From assembly GCF_042680565.1 (NCBI RefSeq), contig NZ_JBHUEJ010000016.1, positions 124,001-188,000 on the forward strand: a stretch of 64,000 bases of DNA, read 5' to 3'. This document shows positions 41,797-51,173 of the stretch, piece after piece. Every line of letters begins with the position of its first letter. Within the stretch, counting starts at the first letter, position 1. Both the position numbers and the translations under genes were made by a program. Origin of the DNA: Ottowia flava (GTDB taxonomy: Bacteria; Pseudomonadota; Gammaproteobacteria; Burkholderiales; Burkholderiaceae_C). The notes beneath the pieces were generated by a model. It was not told the DNA's origin. It saw only the letters and a program-made list of their open reading frames with translations, and did no database searches.

Positions 41797-42795
41797 TCAG
41801 AGCGACTTCTTCAGCAGCGCACCTAGCTCGCCCATGATGCCGCGCCGGAACAGCAGCACGCAAATGACAAAGATCGCACCTTGAATCACCGTCACCCAGG
41901 CGCCCAGCTCGGCCAGGTAGTTCTGCATGGTCACGATCACGGCGGCGCCAACCACGGGGCCAAAGATGGTGCCCATGCCGCCCAGAATGGTCATCAGGAC
42001 GACCTCACCGGACATGCTCCAGTGCACATCGGTGAGCGAAGCCAACTGAAACACAATGGCCTTGGTCGACCCGGCGAGGCCGGCCAGTGCCGCTGAGATC
42101 ACAAACGCGCGGTGCTTGAACTTGTCGGCGTCGTAGCCCAGGGAGATGGCGCGCGGCTCGTTCTCGCGAATGGCTTGCAGCACCTGACCAAACGGCGAGT
42201 ACACCACGCGGTGGATGATCAAAAAGCCAATCAGGAAGATCGCCGTTACGAAGAGGTACATCGCGGTGGTGTTCGTCAACTCGATCAGGCCGAACAAGCG
42301 ACCCCGCGGCACCGCTTGGATACCGTCTTCACCCCCGGTGAACGGCGCCTGCAGGCTGAAGAAGAAGATCATCTGGGCCAGTGCCAGCGTGATCATGGCG
42401 AAATAGATCCCCTGGCGACGGATTGCGAGCAGCCCCACCACCCAGCCGAGTACGGCAGCGCACGCCGTGCCCAACAGGATGGCCAGCTCGGGCGTCAGGC
42501 CCCAGATCTTGGCCGCGTGAGCGGTCACGTAGGCTGCGCCACCGAGAAACATGGCGTGGCCGAAGGACAGCAGGCCGACGTAGCCCAGCATGAGGTTGAA
42601 GGCGCACGCGAACAGCGCGAAGCACATCACCTTCATCATGAAGACTGGGTACACCCCCATCACGGGTGCCAGGATCAGGATGGCGACCATGATGAGAAAG
42701 GCGATACGGTGTGTCCGGGCGACACTCCGGCTGGTGGCCACCTGGGCCGATGCGCCATCGGCGCTGATGGAGGAATTCGAGGTCACGGCGTTCAT
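41797..42795 (-). CDS. livM: Branched-chain amino-acid ABC transporter permease LivM
   Basis: 332-residue inner-membrane permease. After a hydrophilic 25-residue N-terminus it has the LivM helices, with FNLMLGYVGLLSFGHAMFLG, the AIRENEPRAISLGYDADKFK loop that contacts the ATPases, and VVLMTILGGMGTIFGPVVGA near the end. Last gene of the operon livG-livF-livK-livH-livM; ten bases separate it from livH. Pairs with LivH to import branched-chain or related amino acids. Confidence 0.94.
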   Translation of the reverse strand: MNAVTSNSSISADGASAQVATSRSVARTHRIAFLIMVAILILAPVMGVYPVFMMKVMCFALFACAFNLMLGYVGLLSFGHAMFLGGAAYVTAHAAKIWGLTPELAILLGTACAAVLGWVVGLLAIRRQGIYFAMITLALAQMIFFFSLQAPFTGGEDGIQAVPRGRLFGLIELTNTTAMYLFVTAIFLIGFLIIHRVVYSPFGQVLQAIRENEPRAISLGYDADKFKHRAFVISAALAGLAGSTKAIVFQLASLTDVHWSMSGEVVLMTILGGMGTIFGPVVGAAVIVTMQNYLAELGAWVTVIQGAIFVICVLLFRRGIMGELGALLKKSL

Positions 42796-42805
42796 GTTCG
42801 GTCGT

Positions 42806-43690
42806 TCACTTCTGAGTGCCGAACAAGCCGGCCGGACGGATCAAGAGCACGATAGTCATGATCACGAAGATCACCGTCGTCGAAGCTTCAGGATAGAACA
42901 CCTTGGTCAGACCTTCGATCAAGCCCAAGCCAAAACCCGTGACGATGGCGCCCATGATGGAGCCCATGCCCCCAATGACCACGACCGCGAACACCACGAT
43001 GATGAGGTCGGCACCCATCTGTGGGCTGACCTGGTAGATGGGTGCAGCCATCACGCCAGCCAATGCAGCCAGGGCCACGCCGAAGCCGTAGGTCAGCGTG
43101 ATCATGCGCGGCACGTTGATGCCGAAAGCCTGCACCAACTGTGGGTTCTCGGTCGCAGCGCGCAGGTAGCCACCCAGACGGGTGCGCTCGATCACGAACC
43201 AGGTCCCGACGCACACCACCAGCGACGCCAAGATCACCCAACCCCGGTATTTGGGCAGGAACATGAACCCGAGGTTGTAGCCTCCGGAGAGTTGCTCGGG
43301 GATCGCATAAGGCAAGCCCGTCGAGCCGTATTCGTTGCGGAAGAATCCCTGGATCATCAGCCCCAGGCCGAAGGTCAGCAGCAGGCCATAGAGGTGGTCC
43401 AGCTTGTACAGCCGCGCCAGCATGGTGCGCTCGATGATCACGCCGGTGATACCAACCAGCAGGGGCACCAGCAGCAGTGACCACCAGTAGCCCAGGCCCA
43501 GCTTGTTCAACAGCAGGTATGCTCCGAAGGCGCCCAGCATGTACTGGGCTCCGTGGGTAAAGTTGATGATGTTGAGCAGGCCGAAGATCACGGCCAAGCC
43601 CAGCGAAAGCAAGGCGTAGAACGAACCGTTGATGAGGCCGATGAGCAATTGCCCCATCATCGCCTGAATAGGAATGCCAAAGATATCCAT
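42806..43690 (-). CDS. livH: Branched-chain amino-acid ABC transporter permease LivH
   Basis: 294-residue permease with the LivH pattern: QLLIGLINGSFYALLSLGLA at the start, NIINFTHGAQYMLGAFGAYL, the ATENPQLVQAFGINVPRMI loop, and AVVVIGGMGSIMGAIVTG toward the C-terminus. It lies 48 bp after livK and 10 bp before livM in the operon. Together with LivM it forms the membrane channel for the LivK-bound amino acid. Confidence 0.94.
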   Translation of the reverse strand: MDIFGIPIQAMMGQLLIGLINGSFYALLSLGLAVIFGLLNIINFTHGAQYMLGAFGAYLLLNKLGLGYWWSLLLVPLLVGITGVIIERTMLARLYKLDHLYGLLLTFGLGLMIQGFFRNEYGSTGLPYAIPEQLSGGYNLGFMFLPKYRGWVILASLVVCVGTWFVIERTRLGGYLRAATENPQLVQAFGINVPRMITLTYGFGVALAALAGVMAAPIYQVSPQMGADLIIVVFAVVVIGGMGSIMGAIVTGFGLGLIEGLTKVFYPEASTTVIFVIMTIVLLIRPAGLFGTQK

Positions 43691-43738
43691 GCGTGTCCTA
43701 CGCCTTGCTTGTACCTGTCGCTGACGCGTCCGAGTGCT

Positions 43739-44959
43739 TTACTTCTTGGCGACCAAGGGGCAACTGCCCTGGTCCACCGGACGGAATGCCTTGTCAGCCG
43801 GAATCTCCGCGACCTTCTTGTAGTAGTCGTACGGGCCCTTGGACTCGCTGGGCTTCTTCACCTCGAACAGGTAAGCAGGATGCAGCTTGCGACCGTCAGC
43901 GCGGATCGTACCCTTGCCGAACAGGATGTCGTCGGTGGGCATCTCCTTCATCTTGGCGATGGCCTTGGTGCCGTCATCGGTCTTGCCTGCGTCCACGGCC
44001 TTCAGATAGTGGATCAAACCCGCGTAGACACCAGCGTGGTCAGAAGACGGGTACTTGCCGCCGTTGGCAGCCGCAAAACGCTTGCTCCAGGCGCGCGTCT
44101 GGTCATTCAGGTCCCAGTAGAAGGTTTCGGTCAGGTTCAGGCCCTGCGCCTTGTCCAGACCCAGACCATGGACGTCCGGCAGGAACACCAGAAGACCAGC
44201 CAGTTTCTGGCCACCCTTGGTGATGCCGAATTCAGACGCCTGCTTGATCGAGTTGATGGTGTCACCACCCGCATTGGCCAGGCCGATGACCTTGGCCTTG
44301 GACGATTGCGCCTGCAGCAGGAAGGACGAGAAGTCTTGCGTGTTCAGCGGCACCTTGACGCTGCCCAGCACCTTGCCCCCGGACGCCTTGACGACCTCGG
44401 ACGTATCGCGCTCCAGCGCGTGGCCGAATGCGTAGTCGGCGGTCAGGAAGAACCAGCTGTCGCCACCGTTCTTCACCACCGCACTGCCGGTGCCATGCGC
44501 CAGCATCCAGGTGTCGTACACCCAGTGCACCGTATTGGGCGAGCAGTCCTTGCCGGTCAGGTCGGACGTGCCTGCACCGGTGTTGACGTAGGCCTTGCCT
44601 TTTTCCTTGGTGACCTGGTTGATCGCCAGACCGACCGAAGAAGTCGGCACGTCGATGATCATGTCCACGCCATCGGAGTCGTACCACTTGCGGGCAATGC
44701 TGGAGCCCACGTCCGGCTTGTTCTGGTGGTCGGCCGATACGATTTCCACCTTCAGGCCAGATTTGGTGGCCTTGAGGTAATCCTCCACGGCCATCTTGGC
44801 CGCGACGACCGAGCCCGGGCCGCCGATGTCGGCGTACAAGCCCGACATGTCGTTCATCACGCCGATCTTGACCACGTTGCCGGATATCTGAGCCTGAGCC
44901 ACGCCAGCGGCCCCCACACCCATACCCGCGATCAGGGCGCACAGCAATTTGCGTTTCAT
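43739..44959 (-). CDS. livK: Branched-chain amino-acid ABC transporter substrate-binding protein
   Basis: 406-residue periplasmic receptor. The start at 44959 (MKRKLLCALIAG) gives a signal peptide cleaved after AQAQ and has a GGAG site; a frame start at 45016 is too long. The mature protein begins ISGNVVKIGVMNDMSGLYAD. It belongs to the same subgroup as the orphan receptor at 11.7-13.0 kb (shared VVAAK/VVAAE, SADHQ, REW/RKWYDSD patterns). Placed third in the operon, after the two ATPase genes, an arrangement seen in Burkholderiales. Confidence 0.93.
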   Translation of the reverse strand: MKRKLLCALIAGMGVGAAGVAQAQISGNVVKIGVMNDMSGLYADIGGPGSVVAAKMAVEDYLKATKSGLKVEIVSADHQNKPDVGSSIARKWYDSDGVDMIIDVPTSSVGLAINQVTKEKGKAYVNTGAGTSDLTGKDCSPNTVHWVYDTWMLAHGTGSAVVKNGGDSWFFLTADYAFGHALERDTSEVVKASGGKVLGSVKVPLNTQDFSSFLLQAQSSKAKVIGLANAGGDTINSIKQASEFGITKGGQKLAGLLVFLPDVHGLGLDKAQGLNLTETFYWDLNDQTRAWSKRFAAANGGKYPSSDHAGVYAGLIHYLKAVDAGKTDDGTKAIAKMKEMPTDDILFGKGTIRADGRKLHPAYLFEVKKPSESKGPYDYYKKVAEIPADKAFRPVDQGSCPLVAKK

Positions 44960-45012
44960 ACAGACTTCTCCTTCAGGTAGTGGACTGTCAACAAAAAAAC
45001 GGTTTGGGGTCC

Positions 45013-45729
45013 TCACACGCCCAGGTATTCATGCAGCATGTGCATGTTGGCCTGCAGCTCTTCAGCACTGAACTCGCGCACGATCAGCCCGCGCTCCATG
45101 ATGTAGAAGCGATCGGCCAGCGGCGCCGCAAAGCGGAAGTTCTGCTCCACCATCAACACCGTGAAGCCGCGCGCCCGCAACTCGCGGATCATGCGGGCAA
45201 GGGCTTGCACGATCACCGGTGCCAGGCCTTCCGATATCTCGTCGAGCAGGAGGATCTTGGCGCCGGTGCGCAGGATGCGCCCGACTGCCAGCATCTGCTG
45301 CTCGCCGCCCGATAGGCGCCCCCCTGGGCTGTTGCGGCGGGCCTTCAGGTTGGGGAACATGTCGTAGATTTCTTCCACGCTCATGCCGCCTTCGGCCACC
45401 TTGGGCGGCAGCATCAGATTTTCCTGGCAAGTGAGCGAGGTCATGATGCCGCGCTCTTCCGGGCAGTAGCCCACCCCCAGCCGAGCAATGTGGTGCGGCG
45501 CCATCTTCACGGTTTCGACACCGTTGATCTGGATCGAGCCGGTGCGTTTGCCCACCAGGCTCATGATGGCGCGCAGCGTGGTCGTGCGGCCAGCGCCATT
45601 GCGGCCCAGCAGGCTGACCACCTCGCCTTGGCGCACGTCGACGTTGACACCGTGCAGGATGTGCGACTCGCCGTACCAGGCGTGCACGTCCTTGATCTGG
45701 ATGGCGAATGGGTTGGAGGATGTACTCAT
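45013..45729 (-). CDS. livF: Branched-chain amino-acid ABC transporter ATPase LivF (Walker A Lys replaced)
   Basis: 238-residue ATPase of the LivF type (IKDVHAWYGESHILHGVNVD). The Walker A motif reads GRNGAGRTT: the invariant Lys is Arg (residue ~48, codon CGC at 45588-45586). The signature is LSGGEQQM, and the Walker B region reads LLLDEISEGLAP, with Pro replaced by Ile. The ATG at 45729 is preferred to a TTG 15 bases upstream. If the Arg is real, this subunit probably binds but hardly hydrolyses ATP and the importer relies on LivG. Confidence 0.92.
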   Translation of the reverse strand: MSTSSNPFAIQIKDVHAWYGESHILHGVNVDVRQGEVVSLLGRNGAGRTTTLRAIMSLVGKRTGSIQINGVETVKMAPHHIARLGVGYCPEERGIMTSLTCQENLMLPPKVAEGGMSVEEIYDMFPNLKARRNSPGGRLSGGEQQMLAVGRILRTGAKILLLDEISEGLAPVIVQALARMIRELRARGFTVLMVEQNFRFAAPLADRFYIMERGLIVREFSAEELQANMHMLHEYLGV

Positions 45730-45740
45730 GATTTCTGACT

Positions 45741-46517
45741 TCAACCGTGCGCGCCCACCAGCGCTTCCTCAGCGCTGCCCATATAGGCCTCCAGCACCTG
45801 CGGATTGCGCGAAACCTCGGCGTACGGTCCTTCGGCGATCACCTGGCCAAACTGCAGCACGGTGATCATGTCGGCGATGCTGCCGACCACGCTCATGTTG
45901 TGCTCCACCATCAGCACGGTGCGGTTGGCCGCCACCTTCTTGATCAACTGCGTGACCATGTCCACGTCCTCGTGGCCCATGCCCTGCGTCGGCTCATCAA
46001 GCAGCATCAGCTTCGGGTCCATCGCCAGCGTGGTGGCGATCTCCAGCGCGCGCTTGCGGCCGTAGGGCAATTCCACGGCAGCCAGGTGGGCGTACTGCGT
46101 TAAACCCACTTCGTCGAGCAACTCCATGCACCGCGCATTGAGCTGATTCAACGAACTTTCAGGTTTCCAGAAATGAAAAGCGGTGCCGAGCGTTTGCTGC
46201 AGTGCGACACGAACGTTCTCCAGCACGCTCATGTGTGGGAATGTCGATGAGATCTGGAACGAGCGCACCACGCCGCGGCGAGCGATCTGCGCGGGCTTTT
46301 CCTTGGTGATGTCGGCACCGTCAAACAGGATCTGACCGCGCGTTGGCTCGAGGAACTTGGTCAGCAGGTTGAAGCACGTCGTCTTACCTGCACCATTGGG
46401 ACCGATCAGCGCATGAATGCTGCCGCGGCGAACCTTGAGGTTCACGTCGTTCACGGCCACAAATCCCTTGAACTCCTTGACGAGCCCGCGTGTTTCCAGA
46501 ATGTTGTCCGAACTCAT
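45741..46517 (-). CDS. livG: Branched-chain amino-acid ABC transporter ATPase LivG
   Basis: 258-residue ATPase, first gene of the liv operon. Walker A GPNGAGKTT is normal, the Q-loop region is RSFQISSTFPHMSV, Walker B is LMLLDEPTQGMGHEDV and the switch His is in VEHNMSVV. The signature position reads LPYGRKRALEIA, a LivG-type variant of LSGGQ. A TTG 18 bases upstream is a possible alternative start. It has a canonical Lys, unlike its LivF partner. Confidence 0.93.
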   Translation of the reverse strand: MSSDNILETRGLVKEFKGFVAVNDVNLKVRRGSIHALIGPNGAGKTTCFNLLTKFLEPTRGQILFDGADITKEKPAQIARRGVVRSFQISSTFPHMSVLENVRVALQQTLGTAFHFWKPESSLNQLNARCMELLDEVGLTQYAHLAAVELPYGRKRALEIATTLAMDPKLMLLDEPTQGMGHEDVDMVTQLIKKVAANRTVLMVEHNMSVVGSIADMITVLQFGQVIAEGPYAEVSRNPQVLEAYMGSAEEALVGAHG

Positions 46518-46859
46518 GTGGCTCGACGCACCCAATAGATTGAAAAACGGGCGGATTATGCGTTGCGCACTGCAGCATGCCGATAGGGGTTTTCACTCGT
46601 CAAATCAACCGCTTGCAACGGGAACTTCCCACACCGCCGACGTGGGGATGCGAAAGCTGACGCCGGTCTTGCAACAGACGCAGCCATCGATTTTCTTCTG
46701 TGCTCCATGCCCCCGACCGTGTCACCAAGCGCCCCAGCGTGAAGTCGTCGACGACAGACCAACACACTGCCTGGGCGCACACAGCAAATGCTTCATTTTT
46801 CATAGCATTCAGCGCTTTCTACAGGCCGCACAGACGCTAAAAATGCTTCAAAATGTTGG
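46518..46859. other. liv operon upstream region
   Basis: 342 bp without a recognised gene. It contains AT-richer stretches suitable for promoter elements near 46540-46600. At 46798-46852 lies a segment with GCATTCAGCGCTTTCTACAG and the partly inverted AGCATTTTTAGCGTCTGTGC on the other strand; this may be a further, diverged intergenic repeat, but it does not fit the main consensus well. Confidence 0.4.
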
Positions 46860-48794
46860 TTACCGATCACGCATCGGATCGTCCGCTGACTGGCCGTCTG
46901 CAAGGGCTGGCGCAGTCGCTGCGGTGTGCGCATCTGACGCGTTCCATGTGGAAGGCACCTCGGTCGGCGAGGGCGGCGCGGCGATCGGCGCTGGGGCCTG
47001 CTTCGGCGTCACCGGCGTGGCGCTGCGCGCTGGCGATCCACCCTGCCGCTGCAACTGGCGCGCCACTTCGGCCGCCGATGCCGGCGCGTTGCTCTTGCGG
47101 TGCGCCGATCCGTCGCGCAGGTCGCGCGGCGCCTCGCTCTCTGATGGCTGCTGGGGAGCAAAGCTGTGTGCGCTGGCCAGCGGCCAGTACAGCCGGAACA
47201 CGTTGGGCAGGTGCGCAAGATCGGCCAGGATGGCGCCGGGCGCTACCTGCGGCATGAGCGATGACAGCAGCCGCACCTCGGCGTCGTCGATGCGGCGCAC
47301 GATGTGGTGGGTGGTCACTTCGTCGGTGTGCTTGAGCCCAGCCGCCTGCAGCAGTTCCTTGAGCGCGTGCATCGTGTTGGCGTGGTACTGCGCTACGCGC
47401 GGCGCCTTGTCCGCGACCACCAACGCGCGCTGGCGCATCGGGTCCTGCGTGGTCACGCCGGTAGGACAGCGTCCGGTGTGGCAGGTCTGCGCCTGCAGGC
47501 AACCCACGGCCATCATGAAGGCGCGGCCCGAATTGCACCAATCGGCTCCCAGCGCCAGCATGCGCGCGATGTCAAAGGAGTTGGTGACCTTGCCCGCGCA
47601 GCCCACCCTGATGCGCTCGCGCAAGCCCACGCCGACCAGCGTGTTGTGCACCAGACGCAGCCCTTCCTGAAGCGGCGTACCCACGTGGTCGGTGAATTCC
47701 ACCGGCGCCGCTCCGGTGCCGCCTTCTGCGCCATCGACAACGATGAAGTCGGGCGTGATGTCGGTTTCGAGCATGGCCTTGACGATGGCAAACCATTCCC
47801 AGGGGTGGCCAATGCAGAGCTTGAAACCGGTGGGCTTGCCGCCTGAGAGGTCACGCAGTCGGGCCACAAATTGCATCAACTCGACAGGCGTCGTGAACGC
47901 GCTGTGCGCCGAGGGCGAGATGCAGTCCACCCCCACCGGCACACCGCGCGCCGCCGCGATCTCGGGCGTGACCTTGGCCCCCGGTAACACGCCGCCATGG
48001 CCCGGCTTGGCGCCCTGGCTGAGCTTGATTTCGACCATCTTCACCTGCGCGTCGCGCGCCTGTTCGGCAAAGCGCTCGGGGCTGAACGTGCCATCCGGGT
48101 TGCGGCAGCCGAAGTAGCCCGACCCAATCTCCCAGATCAGATCCCCGCCGTGCACGCGGTGGTACTGCGAAATGCTGCCCTCGCCCGTATCGTGCGCAAA
48201 GCCGCCGATCTTGGCGCCCTGATTCAAGGCCAGGATGGCATTGGCCGACAGCGCGCCGAAGCTCATGGCAGAGATGTTGAACACGCTGGTGCTGTAAGGC
48301 TGCGTGCACGGGGCAACCCCCTCGCGCGCACCGCCCGGCTGGCCGCCGATCCAGATGCGGAAATCGTGCGATTCGATGCGTGTCGGGTGCAGCGAATGGT
48401 TGACCCATTCGTAGCCCTCGGCGCCCACATCCAGTTGCGTGCCGAAGGGCCGGTTGTCCGGGTCGCCCTTGGCGCGCTGGTAGACGATGGAGCGCTGCGC
48501 GCGCGAGAACGGTTGCGCCTCGGTGTCGCTTTCGATGAAGTACTGGCGGATTTCGGGCCGAATGAACTCGAGCGCGAAGCGCAGATGCCCCAGGATCGGG
48601 TAGTTGCGCAGGATGGCGTGGCGCGTCTGCTGAAGGTCGTAAATGCCGACACCGATCAACGCCAGCGCCAGCAGGAACCACAGCAGCCCGGTGCCGAACG
48701 CGATCATGGAAAACAGGCTCAGCACGGCCACCAGCGCGCACAAGGCCAGCGTGCTGTAGCGCACGGTGTTGGTGAAGGTGATGTTGGGCGTCAC
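46860..48794 (-). CDS. Membrane-anchored FMN-binding glutamate-synthase-like protein
   Basis: 644-residue protein resembling the central/FMN domains of glutamate synthase but with two N-terminal membrane helices (TLALCALVAVLSLFSMIAF and LLWFLLALALIGVGIY). FMN-barrel segments are NISAMSFGALSANAILAL, GEGSISQYH and VDGAEGGTGAAPVEFTDH; the 3Fe-4S motif GCLQAQTCHTGRCPTG has Cys spacing CX5CX4C. No amidotransferase domain or GltD partner is present. The C-terminal ~115 residues are low-complexity Ala/Pro/Ser. Start is GTG at 48794 with GGAGCG upstream. Family members are annotated only generically; the true reaction is unknown. Confidence 0.85.
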   Translation of the reverse strand: MTPNITFTNTVRYSTLALCALVAVLSLFSMIAFGTGLLWFLLALALIGVGIYDLQQTRHAILRNYPILGHLRFALEFIRPEIRQYFIESDTEAQPFSRAQRSIVYQRAKGDPDNRPFGTQLDVGAEGYEWVNHSLHPTRIESHDFRIWIGGQPGGAREGVAPCTQPYSTSVFNISAMSFGALSANAILALNQGAKIGGFAHDTGEGSISQYHRVHGGDLIWEIGSGYFGCRNPDGTFSPERFAEQARDAQVKMVEIKLSQGAKPGHGGVLPGAKVTPEIAAARGVPVGVDCISPSAHSAFTTPVELMQFVARLRDLSGGKPTGFKLCIGHPWEWFAIVKAMLETDITPDFIVVDGAEGGTGAAPVEFTDHVGTPLQEGLRLVHNTLVGVGLRERIRVGCAGKVTNSFDIARMLALGADWCNSGRAFMMAVGCLQAQTCHTGRCPTGVTTQDPMRQRALVVADKAPRVAQYHANTMHALKELLQAAGLKHTDEVTTHHIVRRIDDAEVRLLSSLMPQVAPGAILADLAHLPNVFRLYWPLASAHSFAPQQPSESEAPRDLRDGSAHRKSNAPASAAEVARQLQRQGGSPARSATPVTPKQAPAPIAAPPSPTEVPSTWNASDAHTAATAPALADGQSADDPMRDR

Positions 48795-49039
48795 AGGCGC
48801 TCCAAGGTTGGCTGGATAGCAGGACAGGTGGGAACCGCTTTTCAGGGCCCGGTGATGACGCGCCAGAAGAACCGATGCCGACCCGGGCGCCGACGCATCT
48901 TACCTACCGCGTGTGACGCTGCCGCCAAGCATCCCGCGCACTGGATGAATCGACATACCGCATTTGTGGGATAGGCGCCGTTGCGTAGGCGTGGCCGAAT
49001 ACCCCAGAGAGACATTGTGTCGCTCTCAGGAACTTTTAC

Positions 49040-50695
49040 TTGCAACTCGCCGGGAGATATTTCATACCCAAGCCCGCCCTCCACCATCTGCTGTCACTCA
49101 CTGCCGCCGCCGCACTTGGCCTGAGCGCCTGCGGTGGCGGCGACGACAACGACGACCCGTCGCCGCCCCCCGCCCCGGAAGCCAACACGCTGACCGGTCA
49201 AGTCGCCCGCTCCGGCGCGCTCAAGAACGTCGTGGTCTGTCTTGATTTGAACGCCAACAAGGCGTGCGACGCCGACGAACCAGCTTCTGGCCCGACCGGC
49301 GCGGACGGCAAGTACACGGTCAAGTACGACCCGACCAAGGTCACGCCAACCGCCCTGACTGCCGCCGCTTTGATTGCCCAGGTCAAGGCCGGTGACGCAG
49401 CGGCTGCTACCACGGCCATCGACGCTGACTTTCCTACCGCAGCGGCCACCACCGCGGACTACGTTTTGACGCGTCCCGCCGGCACCGGCGGCGCGATCAA
49501 CCCGCTGACCACGCTGGTGACTGTGGGCATGGCCGGCGGCATGACCGAAGCCGTGGCGCGCGAGAACGTGGCCATTCAGCTGGGCATTGCCGTCGCCAAG
49601 ATCGACAACTATCAGGACGATCCGCCTCAGGATCCCAACAAGGTGCAGGACACCGCGAGGTTGGCCGCGGCCTTCACCTCGTCAGCCATCCGCGTCAAAG
49701 CACCCTTGCGAGTCGCGGATCAAAAAGCCGCCGCGTCGGAGTCGCTCGGCGATTTGACGTCGCTGGTTTACACGGACGCAGCCAATTACGCCTACAGCCA
49801 AAATCTCGATCTGCAAAAGACTGTCAACACGACCGAAACCCGGTCTCGCACCTTGTACAAGTGGGTCAAAGCGGGTGCGCTCAATTCGGACCCGTTTGAC
49901 ACGGCCTACCTCACAGCCACCGGGTGGACCATTTGCCGTACCAACGTTCCGTTTGTGGGAACGGCGGGGAACCCCAACAGAGGCACCAACTGTGGCGCAG
50001 ACACATCCATGACCTTTCGGATGAATCCGACCGACTTGGGGGGCAAGGTCATGAAGAATGTGGTCACTGAGATGGCCAGCGGTCTGGGCAACACCATCAA
50101 CGTTGGCGCCGGCTCCGCTTCAGCCTTGGCCAGCGCGGTTGGAGAGGCCCAGTTTCCTGCCGCAAGCACTTCAACCCTGCGCATCAGGATGAAGCTCAAT
50201 ACCCCCGTCTACACCGTTTTCGGCAATGGCTTCGACCGCAAGACCGCAACGCAGCTGGAACAGCTCATCCCCATCCGGCAAGCCAGCACGGTCAATCTTT
50301 CCACCGGTAGCGGCATGCTCAGCCTCGGCGCCTTGGAAAACGACAAACGCAACCTGCGCGTCTCGTTTACGAGCACCGCCACAGCAGCGACCGGGCCGGT
50401 GCAGTACTACGGTTGCGATTTGACCGACGGAGTGAATCCGTCCAACTGCACGGTACTCAATACGGGCACCTACACGATTTCGACTGAAAACGGTGTGCGG
50501 CTCATGCGCTTCGAAGGTCACCCCGTGACGTTCATGAACCACATCCGCGGCTACACCGAATTCGACTGGGGCAATGGCGACAAGCAGATTTTCGGGTTCC
50601 GCCAACTCAAGCCGTCACAAAACGCGCGAACGTCTTACGCGAACCGCATCAACGCCACGGGGTGGGCAGCCATGGCAGCGCAGCTGGGTATCTGA
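49040..50695 (+). CDS. Large surface-type lipoprotein of unknown function
   Basis: 551-residue probable lipoprotein. A signal segment (HHLLSLTAAAALGLSAC) ends in the lipobox LSAC followed by a Gly/Asp-rich GGGDDNDDPSPPP spacer. The next ~100 residues have the LTGQVARSGALKNVVVCLD and KYTVKYDP pattern of a prealbumin-like or carboxypeptidase-regulatory fold; the remainder is beta-rich without a known family. The start is TTG at 49040, preceded by AGGA. It is followed closely by another lipoprotein gene (95 bp), so the pair may be co-transcribed. Confidence 0.7.
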   Translation: MQLAGRYFIPKPALHHLLSLTAAAALGLSACGGGDDNDDPSPPPAPEANTLTGQVARSGALKNVVVCLDLNANKACDADEPASGPTGADGKYTVKYDPTKVTPTALTAAALIAQVKAGDAAAATTAIDADFPTAAATTADYVLTRPAGTGGAINPLTTLVTVGMAGGMTEAVARENVAIQLGIAVAKIDNYQDDPPQDPNKVQDTARLAAAFTSSAIRVKAPLRVADQKAAASESLGDLTSLVYTDAANYAYSQNLDLQKTVNTTETRSRTLYKWVKAGALNSDPFDTAYLTATGWTICRTNVPFVGTAGNPNRGTNCGADTSMTFRMNPTDLGGKVMKNVVTEMASGLGNTINVGAGSASALASAVGEAQFPAASTSTLRIRMKLNTPVYTVFGNGFDRKTATQLEQLIPIRQASTVNLSTGSGMLSLGALENDKRNLRVSFTSTATAATGPVQYYGCDLTDGVNPSNCTVLNTGTYTISTENGVRLMRFEGHPVTFMNHIRGYTEFDWGNGDKQIFGFRQLKPSQNARTSYANRINATGWAAMAAQLGI

Positions 50696-50789
50696 CAAAT
50701 CACCTGAGACCGACGTTGTCCCCGTGGGGCGCGCCCGTCCACCCCAATCGCCCGGCAAACCACGCTTTCCAACTGGAATGGAGACTCAC

Positions 50790-51167
50790 ATGACGTACCG
50801 TTTTTCTTACCCATTGGCCGCCCTCGCCGTGGTGCTCGTTTCGGCTTGCGCATCGACGCCGCCCGCGTCTGATTTCCCTGCCGGCGTACGCACGCCGACG
50901 AAGGCCGAAGTCGCCAACGCGGTCAAAGGCAAGTCGTTCAACTTCGCCACCGGCAACATCCGCACCGACTACGGCGCTGCAAGCAACGACGTCACGGCCT
51001 ACTTTTCAGGCCGGTCAGAAAAAGGCACCTGGCGTGCCGAGGACGGCCGCATCTGCTTCGAGTTCAAGACCATCGCGTCGACCTGCAACGAAGTGCGACT
51101 GCTCGGCAGCGACATTTACCTGAAGCGCGACAACGGCCAGGTCACGCAGCTGGTGCCACGGACGTAG
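50790..51167 (+). CDS. Small lipoprotein, DUF995-like
   Basis: 125-residue lipoprotein: signal MTYRFSYPLAALAVVLVSAC with lipobox VSAC, then ASTPPASDFPAGVRTPTKAE and a small beta domain with SFNFATGNIRTDYGAASND and DGRICFEFKTIASTCNEV, whose two Cys may pair. The WxxEDGRICFE pattern is like that of DUF995-type periplasmic proteins. GGAATGGAG precedes the ATG. Follows the large lipoprotein gene. Confidence 0.75.
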   Translation: MTYRFSYPLAALAVVLVSACASTPPASDFPAGVRTPTKAEVANAVKGKSFNFATGNIRTDYGAASNDVTAYFSGRSEKGTWRAEDGRICFEFKTIASTCNEVRLLGSDIYLKRDNGQVTQLVPRT

Positions 51168-51173
51168 CCTGAG

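Noticed and set aside
46798..46852. Possible further repeat copy upstream of livG
   Set aside because: Shares only short blocks with the consensus; mentioned in the gap note but not counted.
46417..47670. 417-residue plus-strand frame opposite the GltB-like gene
   Set aside because: It is the shadow of the minus-strand FMN protein, whose motifs are unmistakable.
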